Shown: piece after piece, positions 25,253 through 33,815 of the stretch
Position numbering within the stretch: position 1 is the stretch's first letter
How the letters are laid out: every line of letters starts with the position of its first letter
Assembly (NCBI RefSeq): GCF_041080625.1
Contig: NZ_CP163518.1
Location: forward strand, 5,642,001-5,706,000
From: Streptomyces sp. CG1
Lineage (GTDB): Bacteria > Actinomycetota > Actinomycetes > Streptomycetales > Streptomycetaceae
Direction: 5' to 3'
Length of the DNA: 64,000 nucleotides
Program-made: the position numbers and the translations under genes
The notes under the pieces: model-generated
Told to the model about the DNA's origin: nothing
Seen by the model: the letters and a program-made list of their open reading frames with translations, nothing else
Database searches by the model: none

Positions 25253-27525
25253 TGGGCGGGGAACCTGTGGCCGTCGACCTGGTGACGACCGACCTGACCG
25301 TCGGCGGCATGACCTGCGCGGCCTGTGTGAGGCGCGTCGAGAAGAAGCTCGGCAAGCTGGACGGGGTGACGGCGACCGTCAATCTGGCAACCGGGCGGGC
25401 GCGGGTGAGCCACCCGCCGGGGATCAGCCCCGAGGAACTCGCCGCCGCCGTCGAGAAGGCCGGCTACACGGCCGCCCTGCCCGAACCGCCCAAGCAGTCC
25501 GAGACGCGCGAGGGCAAGGACGCGGGTGAGTCCGGGGAAGCTCGCCAGGAGCGGGACCGGCTGCTGATCACCGCCCTGCTCGCGCTGCCCGTGCTCGTGC
25601 TGTCGATGGTGCCCGCGCTGCAGTTCCGTAACTGGCAGTGGCTGTGCTTCGCGCTGGCCGCGCCGGTCGCTGTCTGGGGCGCGCTGCCCTTCCATGTGCG
25701 TGCGGCGCGTGGGCTTCGGCATGCGGCGGCGACCATGGACACCCTGGTGTCGCTGGGTGTGGTGGCGTCCTTCTCCTGGTCCACCTACGCGCTCTTCCTC
25801 GGCGGTGCCGGGGAGCCCGGCATGCGGATGCCGTTCACTCTCGTGCCCTCGGCTTCGGACGGCGCGGCGCACCTCTATCTCGAAGCGGCCGTCGGCGTAC
25901 CGCTGTTCGTGCTGGCGGGGCGGTTCCTGGAGGCGCGGGCCCGGCGCGGGACCGGGGCCGCGCTCAGGTCGCTGGCCCAACTCGCCGCCAAAGAGGTGAC
26001 GATCCGCGAAGGCGACGACGAACGGCTCGTTCCCGTCGAGTGGTTGAGGCCGGGGCAGGTCTTCGTCGTACGGCCCGGGGAGCGCGTGGCCACCGACGGG
26101 CAGGTGGTGGAGGGCAGTTCCGCCGTGGATCTGTCCCTGGTCACCGGGGAGAGCGAGCCCGTCGAGGTCGGGCCGGGTTCGGCGGTGGTCGGCGGCGCCA
26201 TCAACGCCGGCGGGCTGCTCCTGGTGAAGGCCACGGCTGTCGGTGCAGACACCCAGCTCGCCCGGATCACCCGGCTGGTGACCGAGGCCCAGGCCGGCAA
26301 GGCACGGGCGCAGCGGCTGGCCGACACGGTGGCAGGCGTCTTCGTCCCCGTCGTGCTGACGCTGGCCGTCACCTGTCTCGGCTTCTGGCTCGGCGCCGGG
26401 GCCGACCCGCAGGCCGCCCTCACCGCGTGTGTGGCCGTACTCGTCGTGGCCTGCCCGTGCGCGCTCGGCCTGGCCACGCCGACCGCGCTGATGGCCGCGA
26501 CCGGCCGCGGTGCCCAACTGGGCGTCCTGGTCAGCGGGCCCCAGGCGCTGGAAGGGCTCCAGCACATCGACACGGTCGTCCTGGACAAGACCGGCACGCT
26601 CACCTCCGGCCACATGACCGTCGCCCGCGTCACGGCCGTACCCGACGGACTGGGCAAGGAGGCGCTGCTGCGACTGGCCGGGGCCGTCGAGCACGGCTCG
26701 GAGCATCCCCTGGGCCGGGCGATCGCTTCCTACGCCCAGCGGGAACTCCCCGAGGGGCCGCTGCCGGACGTGAGCGGGTTCGCCGCCCTGCCGGGGCGGG
26801 GCGTGCGCGGCCTGGTCGAGGGCCGGCTGGTGGAAGTCCTCGCCTCCGACGGCGAGTTGCCCACTGCCCTGGCAGACGCGCTGCCGGTGGCCGAGGCCGC
26901 CGCCCACACGCCCGTCCTGCTCCGGGTGGACGGTGTGGCCGAGGCCCTGATCGAGGTCGGGGACGTGGTGCGGCCTGGCAGCTACCGGGCCGTGGACCGG
27001 CTGCGGCGCCTCGGCGTGCGGCCGGTGCTCGCGACCGGTGACCGAGAGGCACCCGCCCAGGCCGTGGCCGCAGCCCTGGGCATCGACGAGGTGCACGCCC
27101 GCTGCACCCCCGAGGCCAAGGCCGACCTCGTACGGGATCTGCACGAGCAGGGCTGCCGCGTCGCCGTCATCGGCGACGGAGTGAACGACGCCGCAGCCCT
27201 GGCCGGCGCCGACCTGGGCATCGCCATGGGTAGCGGCACGGACGTGGCCATCGGAGCCGCCGACGTGACGTTGGTACGCGGGGACATCGGGGCGTTGACG
27301 GACGCGGTCCGGCTCGCCCGGCGCACGCTGGGCACGATCCGGGCCAACCTCGTCTGGGCCTTCGGCTACAACGTCGTGACCGTGCCGCTCGCCATGGTCG
27401 GCCTGCTCAATCCGATGCTCGCAGCTGCGGCGATGTCGGTGAGTTCGCTGCTGGTCGTGGGCAACAGCCTGCGGCTGCGCGCCTGGCAGCCCTCGCCCGC
27501 TCCCGCCCGGAGGCGTACCCGATGA
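25252..27525 (+). CDS. copA: Copper-translocating P1B-type ATPase
   Basis: The 757-aa pump has one HMA domain (GGMTCAAC, metal-binding Cys at about 21 and 24), eight membrane segments, the CPC motif in VACPCALGLATP (about 400), the phosphorylation site DKTGTLT (about 444), an ATP-binding HP pair (SEHPLG) and GDGVNDAAAL (about 641). CPC plus the single HMA domain indicates Cu(I) export. It is coupled to the small Met/His protein before it and overlaps the chaperone gene after it by 4 bp. Confidence 0.93.
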   Translation: MGGEPVAVDLVTTDLTVGGMTCAACVRRVEKKLGKLDGVTATVNLATGRARVSHPPGISPEELAAAVEKAGYTAALPEPPKQSETREGKDAGESGEARQERDRLLITALLALPVLVLSMVPALQFRNWQWLCFALAAPVAVWGALPFHVRAARGLRHAAATMDTLVSLGVVASFSWSTYALFLGGAGEPGMRMPFTLVPSASDGAAHLYLEAAVGVPLFVLAGRFLEARARRGTGAALRSLAQLAAKEVTIREGDDERLVPVEWLRPGQVFVVRPGERVATDGQVVEGSSAVDLSLVTGESEPVEVGPGSAVVGGAINAGGLLLVKATAVGADTQLARITRLVTEAQAGKARAQRLADTVAGVFVPVVLTLAVTCLGFWLGAGADPQAALTACVAVLVVACPCALGLATPTALMAATGRGAQLGVLVSGPQALEGLQHIDTVVLDKTGTLTSGHMTVARVTAVPDGLGKEALLRLAGAVEHGSEHPLGRAIASYAQRELPEGPLPDVSGFAALPGRGVRGLVEGRLVEVLASDGELPTALADALPVAEAAAHTPVLLRVDGVAEALIEVGDVVRPGSYRAVDRLRRLGVRPVLATGDREAPAQAVAAALGIDEVHARCTPEAKADLVRDLHEQGCRVAVIGDGVNDAAALAGADLGIAMGSGTDVAIGAADVTLVRGDIGALTDAVRLARRTLGTIRANLVWAFGYNVVTVPLAMVGLLNPMLAAAAMSVSSLLVVGNSLRLRAWQPSPAPARRRTR

Positions 27526-28043
27526 CCGAGCAGAACCTCTGGCGACCCACTCGACGTCGGTTGACCGACACCCTCCTCGCCGCGCTTGCGCCCGTGGCCG
27601 CGTGCAGCCTCGCCCTGGGAGGGCTGACGACTTGGGCTGGGGCCGGAAAGGCGGGCAGCCCGGCCCGGATCACCGTCTCGAACGCGCGGGTCCTCCTGCC
27701 GTACGGGGACAGCACGGACACCGCGGCGCTCTTCGACATCGCCAACGTCGGTGGCGCGGACGACCGGCTGGTGAACGTGACGTCCACCGCCACGCACGGC
27801 CGGATCACCCTCAGCGGGCACCGCATGCTGGGCGGCCGGGCCGCCTACAAGTCGGACGTGACCTCGGCCGGCGTCCCTGCGGGCGGCGTGCTGTCCATGT
27901 CGCCGCGCGGTGTGGACGTGACGCTGCGGGCCGGCGCCGGCTGGCGGGCGGGTGACCTCGTGCCGTTCACGCTGCACTTCGAGCGCAGCGCGCCGGTCGA
28001 GACGATCGCGGCCGTGATGCGCCCGAGCGGCGGCGGTCGGTGA
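27522..28043 (+). CDS. PCu(A)C-type periplasmic copper chaperone
   Basis: The 173-aa exported protein has a membrane or signal segment (about 22-45) and a PCu(A)C-like beta-sandwich. Candidate ligands are the His in TATHGRITL, HRM a few residues later and the Met in VLSMSPRGVDV; the canonical second H-x-M is less clear. It overlaps copA (ATGA). Members carry Cu(I) outside the membrane to oxidases or other acceptors. Confidence 0.78.
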   Translation: MTEQNLWRPTRRRLTDTLLAALAPVAACSLALGGLTTWAGAGKAGSPARITVSNARVLLPYGDSTDTAALFDIANVGGADDRLVNVTSTATHGRITLSGHRMLGGRAAYKSDVTSAGVPAGGVLSMSPRGVDVTLRAGAGWRAGDLVPFTLHFERSAPVETIAAVMRPSGGGR

Positions 28044-28247
28044 TCGTCGGCCTTGAGGGCGGACGACAGGCGGTAGCGGCGCCTCGCGTCCGCAGAGTGG
28101 GTTCTCTTCCAGACGTCGGGTCAGAGTGTCGTCGAGTTCCGGCCGGTTGTCGTGGGCTGGATCACACCCTGCGGATTGAGTACGGTCCCCCGTGGATGTC
28201 CGTACCCACGCATGACGACCGAAGCCCGGATGCGAGGATGAGGCGCC

Positions 28248-28904
28248 ATGACAGCAGGGTGGTGTGCTCGCGCGATACGGGCCGCGGTGTTCGCGGCCAT
28301 GTGCGTGCTGCTCGCTGCCCTGGGCCACGTCCTGATGTCCGGCGCCGACGTGCCCGCGTGGGCGCTGGCCGCCGGCGGGGCCGCCACCGGTGCCGTGGGC
28401 TGGTGTCTGGCGGGGCGTGAGCGCGGGCTGCCGTTGATCGTGACGGTCGTGGTCGCCGCCCAGACGGTGCTCCACGAAGCGTTCTCGTACGCCCAGTCGA
28501 CGTCCGGCACGTCCGGCGGCTCGGCCTCCATGGACATGGGCGGCATGGGCTCCATGGGCATGGACGCCATGCACAGGGGCCACACAGGCATGAACTCCAT
28601 GGATCACATGGGGCACTCCATGGACGGCGGTTCGTCGTCGTTCGGCATGCTCGCCGCCCACCTGCTCGCCGCGGTGCTGTGCGGCCTGTGGCTGGCGTAC
28701 GGCGAGAAGGCCACCTTCCGGATCCTGCGGGCGACGGCCGGATGGCTGGCGGCGCCGCTGCGGTTGCTGCTCGCCCTGCCCGGTACCCCCGATCGCCCCC
28801 GCGTCCACCTGCGGCGCCACCATTCGGACCGGGCACCGCGTCTCCTCCTTCTCGTCCACGCGATCACTTCTCGGGGTCCGCCCGTGGGAACGGCTGTCGC
28901 CTGA
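28248..28904 (+). CDS. Met/His-rich multi-span membrane protein
   Basis: The 218-aa paralogue of the protein at 23437 has about five spans and a very dense metal-binding-like loop at about 88-125: SMDMGGMGSMGMDAMHRGH and NSMDHMGHSMDG. Such Met/His clusters bind Cu(I)/Cu(II) outside the membrane. The ATG is preceded by GAGGCG. The function is otherwise unknown. Confidence 0.72.
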   Translation: MTAGWCARAIRAAVFAAMCVLLAALGHVLMSGADVPAWALAAGGAATGAVGWCLAGRERGLPLIVTVVVAAQTVLHEAFSYAQSTSGTSGGSASMDMGGMGSMGMDAMHRGHTGMNSMDHMGHSMDGGSSSFGMLAAHLLAAVLCGLWLAYGEKATFRILRATAGWLAAPLRLLLALPGTPDRPRVHLRRHHSDRAPRLLLLVHAITSRGPPVGTAVA

Positions 28905-29085
28905 AGACAGCTGGTTTCCCGAGGCCGCCCGCCCGCCCGTGTGCGCCTCGGGCCACGGCCGTACGACCGCACCAGGCGCTGTAGCGCCACAACGACGTCG
29001 TAGGGCCGTCTCTCCCACCTTTCACCGGACCGCGCGCTTCGGCGCGCCCTCGTCCGGATCACGGTTGACCCGAGAAGGACACCCA

Positions 29086-29733
29086 GTGATTACCTCTGCC
29101 CTGCCCACCTCGCGCACCCGGAGCGACACCCCGGCAGCGCTCGACGAATCGATCACCGCATGGGCGCTGGCCGCCCGCGGCGGTGACGCGGACGCGGTCG
29201 AGCAGTTCGTGGGCGCCCTGCACCGGGACGTCCAGCGCTACGTCGCCCATCTGTGCGGCGATCCCCAGGCTGTGGACGATCTGGCGCAGGACACGTTCCT
29301 GCGCGCACTCGGTAGCCTGCACCGCTTCGAGGGGCGTTCCTCGGCCCGGGCCTGGCTGCTGTCCATCGCCCGCCGGGCGGTGATCGACAGCTACCGGTAC
29401 GCCGCCGCCCGCCCGCGCCTGACCGACGTACCGGACTGGCAGCTGGCCGCCGAACTGGCCCAGCCGTGCGACCTGCCCGGTTTTGACGATGGCATCGCCC
29501 TGCTGGATCTGCTGGCCTCACTGCCCGATGACCGTCGGGAAGCGTTCACCCTCACGCAGCTGCTCGGCCTGCCCTATGCGGAGGCCGCCGAGGTGAGCGA
29601 CTGCCCGATCGGCACCGTCCGCTCCCGCGTGGCCCGCGCCCGCGCAACGCTGATGGACCTGCTGGACGATGGGGACACCTCCCACGCCGTTAAGGCAGTG
29701 GGGGAGGACCAGCCCGCCGCGCTGGCGGCCTGA
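29086..29733 (+). CDS. ECF RNA polymerase sigma factor
   Basis: A GTG at 29086 with GAGAAGGA upstream gives 215 aa: region 2 (DVQRYVAHLCGDPQAVDDLAQDTFLRAL, read in parts) and region 4 (LPDDRREAFTLTQLLG, then PYAEAAEVSDCPIGTVRSR). No anti-sigma gene is next to it. It lies directly upstream of the metal-type ABC importer and downstream of copper genes, so it may control this island. That is inference from position. Confidence 0.88.
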   Translation: MITSALPTSRTRSDTPAALDESITAWALAARGGDADAVEQFVGALHRDVQRYVAHLCGDPQAVDDLAQDTFLRALGSLHRFEGRSSARAWLLSIARRAVIDSYRYAAARPRLTDVPDWQLAAELAQPCDLPGFDDGIALLDLLASLPDDRREAFTLTQLLGLPYAEAAEVSDCPIGTVRSRVARARATLMDLLDDGDTSHAVKAVGEDQPAALAA

Positions 29734-29917
29734 CGCTCCGGGAGGGTGCCGGTACCGGCCGGAAGAACGGCACCGGCACCCTCGTCGCCGGAGTACCGGG
29801 AGCGGTTCCCCTGAACCGGATTGCCAACTGGCCGGGAACTCGGAGCGCCTTCGCTCCGACTACTGGAGCGGGTGGCGGAGGCTCGCCCGTGTACCGAGTG
29901 GATCCGGGAGTTGTTCG

Positions 29918-31003
29918 ATGCGTTCTCGTTCTCGTGTGTGGGGCGGTACCACGGTCGTCGTACTGAGCGGCCTGCTGGTGGCGGGCTGCGGCGGCGGGGG
30001 GAAGGACACGGCGGACGGGAACGCGGGGCAGGCCGGGAAGGCGGCTTCCGGCGGCTACCCGGTGTCCGTCACCGACTGCATGGGCGCCAAGACGACCTTC
30101 TCCGGTGCCCCGAAGAGAATCGTCACCAGCAACGCCTCCGGCCTGGAACTGCTGCTGCGCCTCGGTGCCGGGGACCAGGTGATCGGCACCGGCTTCCCGC
30201 CCGGCAAGGGCACGCTGCCCGGCACCCTCGACACTCAGGCGCAGAAGATCAAGGTGCTCAGCCAGACCGTGATCCCCAAGGAGAAGCTGCTCGGCTCCGG
30301 CGCCGACCTCTACATCGACACCTTCGCCTCCATGGGAAGCATGGGCGGCGGAGGCATGGGAGACGCGCCGACGGCGGAGGAGTTCAAGGCCGCCGGGATC
30401 AAGCACATCTACCTGAAGTCCACCGCTTGCGCTGCCCAGAGCAAGAGCCCGGTGACCGATCTGTCCGCCGTCGAGGCCGACATCACCTCCCTCGGCGCGG
30501 TCACCGGCACCAGTGCGCAGGCGCAGAAACTCGTCGCCGGGATGAAGGCGAAGGTGGCCGCCGTCCAGAAGGCGGTCAGCGGTACGGCGCAGAGCAACCG
30601 GCCGACATACTTCTTCTTCGATTACGACGCCGGTACGAAGCAGCCCTCCGCCACCTGCAACCGCCAGATCGCCAACGCCGTGATCACCCTGGCCGGAGCC
30701 CGCAACGTCTTCGCCGACTGCGCCGGCGACTACAAGCAGGTCGGCTGGGAGGACGTCATCGCCAAGAACCCCGAGTGGATCCAGCTCGGCGTCCGCAACC
30801 GCGGCAGCGAGGCGGCGAACAAGAAGGCGTTCGACGAGGCCGAGCAGTGGCTGAAGTCGAACCCCGCCACCAAGGGCCTGAAGGCGGTCAAGGAGGGCCA
30901 CTTCCTGCGCATCGGCTCCGAGCAGACCACCATCGCGGGAGTCGAGAACGCCGACACGGTCGAGGCCATCGCCAAGACCCTCTACCCGGGCAAGGTCGCC
31001 TGA
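29918..31003 (+). CDS. ABC transporter substrate-binding lipoprotein (metallophore type)
   Basis: The 361-aa FepB/BtuF-type binding protein has a lipobox LLVAGC with the acylated Cys at 24. The two-lobe domain includes PKRIVTSNASGLELLLRLGA near the start and FFFDYDAG in the middle. An unusual flexible stretch FASMGSMGGGGMGDAP in the first lobe is Met-rich. Permease and ATPase genes follow without gaps. The family imports iron-siderophores, haem or cobalamin. The Met-rich loop and copper neighbours make another metallophore possible. Confidence 0.85.
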   Translation: MRSRSRVWGGTTVVVLSGLLVAGCGGGGKDTADGNAGQAGKAASGGYPVSVTDCMGAKTTFSGAPKRIVTSNASGLELLLRLGAGDQVIGTGFPPGKGTLPGTLDTQAQKIKVLSQTVIPKEKLLGSGADLYIDTFASMGSMGGGGMGDAPTAEEFKAAGIKHIYLKSTACAAQSKSPVTDLSAVEADITSLGAVTGTSAQAQKLVAGMKAKVAAVQKAVSGTAQSNRPTYFFFDYDAGTKQPSATCNRQIANAVITLAGARNVFADCAGDYKQVGWEDVIAKNPEWIQLGVRNRGSEAANKKAFDEAEQWLKSNPATKGLKAVKEGHFLRIGSEQTTIAGVENADTVEAIAKTLYPGKVA

Positions 31004-31005
31004 TC

Positions 31006-32079
31006 GTGGCCTTCACACTGGTGCGCCGGAAAGCCGCGGCCGAGGAGGAGCGCGGCAGCCTGCCCGCCGGTCCGCTGGCGGCGGTTCTGGCCGTGGCACT
31101 GGTGGCCGCGCTGACGGCCGCCGTGGCCTGTGGCTCGACGTCGATCCCGCCCGGCGAGGTGTGGAGCGTGGTGTGGCGGCGGCTGTCCGGCGAGGGTCCG
31201 CGCCCCGGCACGGACGACCTCATCGTCTGGCAGCTCCGATTTCCTCGTGCCTTGCTCGCCGCCCTCGTCGGCGCCGGCCTCGGTGTCGTCGGTACGGCCG
31301 TCCAGGCGCTGGTGCGCAACCCGCTGGCCGACCCCTACCTACTGGGCATCTCCAACGGTGCCTCCCTCGGCGCGGTCGCCGCGATCGTCCTCGGCCTCGG
31401 CGCCGGCGGGGCACTGGGACTGGGCCTGTCCGGGGCGGCTTTCGTCGGCGCGCTGGCGACGTTCGCGCTGGTGTGGGCGGTGGCCCGGCGCGGTGGCGGG
31501 TTCGCGCCGCTGCGGCTCGTGCTGGCCGGGGTCGCGATCGGCCAGTTCCTCTCCGGGTTCACCAGCTACCTGGTGCTGCAGGCCGGGGACGAGCAGCAGA
31601 CCCACAGCGTCCTGTTCTGGCTCATGGGCAGCCTCAGCGGAGCGACGTGGGAACTGCTCGCGGTACCCGCCGTCGCCGTACCCGCCGCGCTGCTGTGGCT
31701 CCTGGCACGCGCCCGGGGCCTGAACGCCCTGCTGATGGGCGACGAGACGGCCGCCGGACTCGGCATCGACGTCACCCGGCTGCGCCGCGAGCTGTTCACC
31801 GTCACCAGTGTGCTGACCGGTGTCCTGGTGGCGGTCTCCGGCGCGATCGCGTTCGTCGCGCTGATGGTGCCGCATGTCTGCCGCCTGGTCGTGGGGGGTG
31901 ACCACCGACGCCTCCTGCTGGTCTCCGCGTTGTTCGGCGCTCTGCTGCTGGTCGTGGTCGACATCGTGTGCCGTACGGCGATGGACACGCAGGAGCTGCC
32001 GGTCGGCGTGGTCACCTCTCTGCTCGGGGCTCCGGCCCTGCTGTACCTGCTGGACCGGCGTCTGGGGAGCGGCAGTTGA
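31006..32079 (+). CDS. FecCD-type ABC transporter permease
   Basis: The 357-aa permease has about ten membrane segments. The blocks LVRNPLADPYLLGISNGASLGAV (in two parts), GGDHRRLL and PVGVVTSLLGAPALLYLL are typical of siderophore/cobalamin permeases. The GTG start lies two bases after the lipoprotein stop, and its own stop overlaps the TTG start of the ATPase (TTGA). Confidence 0.92.
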   Translation: MAFTLVRRKAAAEEERGSLPAGPLAAVLAVALVAALTAAVACGSTSIPPGEVWSVVWRRLSGEGPRPGTDDLIVWQLRFPRALLAALVGAGLGVVGTAVQALVRNPLADPYLLGISNGASLGAVAAIVLGLGAGGALGLGLSGAAFVGALATFALVWAVARRGGGFAPLRLVLAGVAIGQFLSGFTSYLVLQAGDEQQTHSVLFWLMGSLSGATWELLAVPAVAVPAALLWLLARARGLNALLMGDETAAGLGIDVTRLRRELFTVTSVLTGVLVAVSGAIAFVALMVPHVCRLVVGGDHRRLLLVSALFGALLLVVVDIVCRTAMDTQELPVGVVTSLLGAPALLYLLDRRLGSGS

Positions 32080-32894
32080 GGATCGACATCGAGGACCTGC
32101 ACGTTGCCTACGCCGGCCGGACCGTGGTCGTAGGCGCCCATCTCGTCGCCGCCGAGGGCGAGATCACCGGCTTGGTCGGCCCGAACGGCAGCGGCAAGTC
32201 CACGCTCCTGCGCACCGTCTACCGGCACCTGAAGCCCACCGCCGGGCGGGTCCTGCTGGCCGGCACCGACCTAAGGGAGATGACCCCGCTCCAGTCGGCG
32301 CGGCACGTGGCCGCCCTGCCGCAGGAGCGCGGGAGCGACTTCGAGCTGACCGTGCGCGAGGTCGTCGCCATGGGCCGTACGCCCTACAAGAGGGCCTTCG
32401 CCGGGGAGGACGCCGCCGACCGGGACATCGTCGCGCAGGCGCTCACCGACGTCGGCATGGCGGAACAGGCCGGACGCCGCTTCACGGCCCTGTCCGGCGG
32501 TGAGCGCCAACGCGTCCTGCTGGCACGGGCGTTCGCACAGAACCCGGACATCCTGGTGCTGGACGAACCGACCAACCACCTCGACATCCGCCACCAGGTC
32601 GACCTGCTCGCCCTTCTGCGCGCCCAGCGCCGTACGACCCTGGTGTCGCTGCATGACCTGAATGCCGCGGCCTCCGTCTGCGACCGCCTCCACGTCCTGC
32701 ACGATGGAGCGGTCGTCGCCTCCGGCCCGCCGCGGGACGTCCTCACGCCCGCGCTGATGGCGGGAGTGTTCGGGGTACGAGCGGCGGTTGTCGACCATCC
32801 CCTGACCGGTGACCCGCTCATCGCCTTCGACCACCGGACGCCGGCGGACGAGGCACCGACAGCCGTGCCGCTGGAGACGCCCACCCGGGGATGA
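32076..32894 (+). CDS. ABC transporter ATP-binding protein (FecE/BtuD type)
   Basis: The 272-aa ATPase has Walker A GPNGSGKST, Q-loop at LPQERGSD, signature LSGGERQRVLLARAF, Walker B ILVLDEPTNHLD and the switch His in SLHDLNAA. It powers the importer encoded just upstream. The TTG start is overlapped by the permease stop. Confidence 0.93.
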   Translation: MRIDIEDLHVAYAGRTVVVGAHLVAAEGEITGLVGPNGSGKSTLLRTVYRHLKPTAGRVLLAGTDLREMTPLQSARHVAALPQERGSDFELTVREVVAMGRTPYKRAFAGEDAADRDIVAQALTDVGMAEQAGRRFTALSGGERQRVLLARAFAQNPDILVLDEPTNHLDIRHQVDLLALLRAQRRTTLVSLHDLNAAASVCDRLHVLHDGAVVASGPPRDVLTPALMAGVFGVRAAVVDHPLTGDPLIAFDHRTPADEAPTAVPLETPTRG

Positions 32895-32960
32895 ACGGGC
32901 TGATGAACGGGCTCGGGCAGGACGACGGTCGCGTCCTGCCCGTTCGGCCGTCTGCCGGGA

Positions 32961-33176
32961 TCAGGCAGCGATCGAGTCGGCGATGCCGTACCCGGCCTCG
33001 ACGATCGCCGCGCGCAGCCGCTCGTCTTCAAGGTCCGTGCCGTGCACGGTGACGGCGTTGCCGGCGAGGTCGACCACGACCTCGCTCACCCCGGGTACCT
33101 CGGAGACCTCTTCCCTGATGCTCGCCGCGCAGTGCTCGCAGCTCATTCCCGTGACGTTGTACTGCTTCTGGTCCAT
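32961..33176 (-). CDS. copZ: CopZ-like copper chaperone (HMA domain)
   Basis: The 71-aa single HMA domain binds Cu(I) through the two Cys of GMSCEHCAAS (residues 13 and 16). The length and fold (VSEVVVDLAGNAVTVHG, then EAGYGI) are those of free copper chaperones that feed CopA. It is convergent with the ABC operon. Confidence 0.92.
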   Translation of the reverse strand: MDQKQYNVTGMSCEHCAASIREEVSEVPGVSEVVVDLAGNAVTVHGTDLEDERLRAAIVEAGYGIADSIAA

Positions 33177-33390
33177 GGCGCAACTCCTGGATATGGATGG
33201 GACTTTGGCGTGGCGTACGGATGCCCGAACGCGGATGTTCAGGCCGTCGCCGTCGCCTCATTAGTCGGCTGAGCGGAGCCCGGAGTTCCGCCGTAGGCAC
33301 GCCGATTCGATGTCCGGCGGGAGGGAAGGAACCCTCCGCGGCACGCACCGGGCAGCGGGCGTGTTGAGCACCGCGGGGGAGGACAGCCGG

Positions 33391-33684
33391 ATGACGCGGC
33401 TCAGGCGCGACGTGCACGACGGTTCCCGCACGGTATGGCCTTGGGATCCTGAGCCCAGGACGACCCGGCGCGGCTGGGCGCGGATCAACGGGGGAGTCTG
33501 GCCGCTGCTCGCGGCCACCGTGGCCGTTCTCGTAGCCGGGTACGGCTGGCTGGGATCCGTCGTCGACGGAGCGTTCGGCGCGGCCGTCGGCTGTGCCGCC
33601 GGGCTGGTCCTCTGCGCGCTGCTGTACCTGCTGGTGGAGTCGGCCGTGTCGGGTAAACCGGCACGAAGCGGCCGCCGCGACTGA
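33391..33684 (+). CDS. Small two-span membrane protein
   Basis: The frame gives 97 aa from the ATG at 33391 (GGAGG 11 bases upstream) with two membrane segments (about 36-56 and 60-85) and charged ends. GTG starts upstream would lengthen it. No family was recognised. It is 131 bp before the MFS exporter gene. Confidence 0.5.
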   Translation: MTRLRRDVHDGSRTVWPWDPEPRTTRRGWARINGGVWPLLAATVAVLVAGYGWLGSVVDGAFGAAVGCAAGLVLCALLYLLVESAVSGKPARSGRRD

Positions 33685-33815
33685 CCGGCGCGGGCAGTTT
33701 CAGCCTGCCCACCATGATTTTCGGTCGCGCCCGGGAACTCGTGTGCGATCCCTCCCGACTTGTGGGACGAGGCTGCCGTCCGGCAGCCCACCCACGACCG
33801 TGAGGGGCGGCAACG

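Noticed and set aside
23428..27144. 1238-codon minus-strand frame
   Set aside because: It is a high-GC shadow of ycnI, copA and neighbours, with composition rich in Gly/Arg/His and no domain.
29820..29917. Possible metal or cobalamin riboswitch before the ABC lipoprotein
   Set aside because: Only a small hairpin (GGAGCG/CGCTCC) is visible; no riboswitch core was found.
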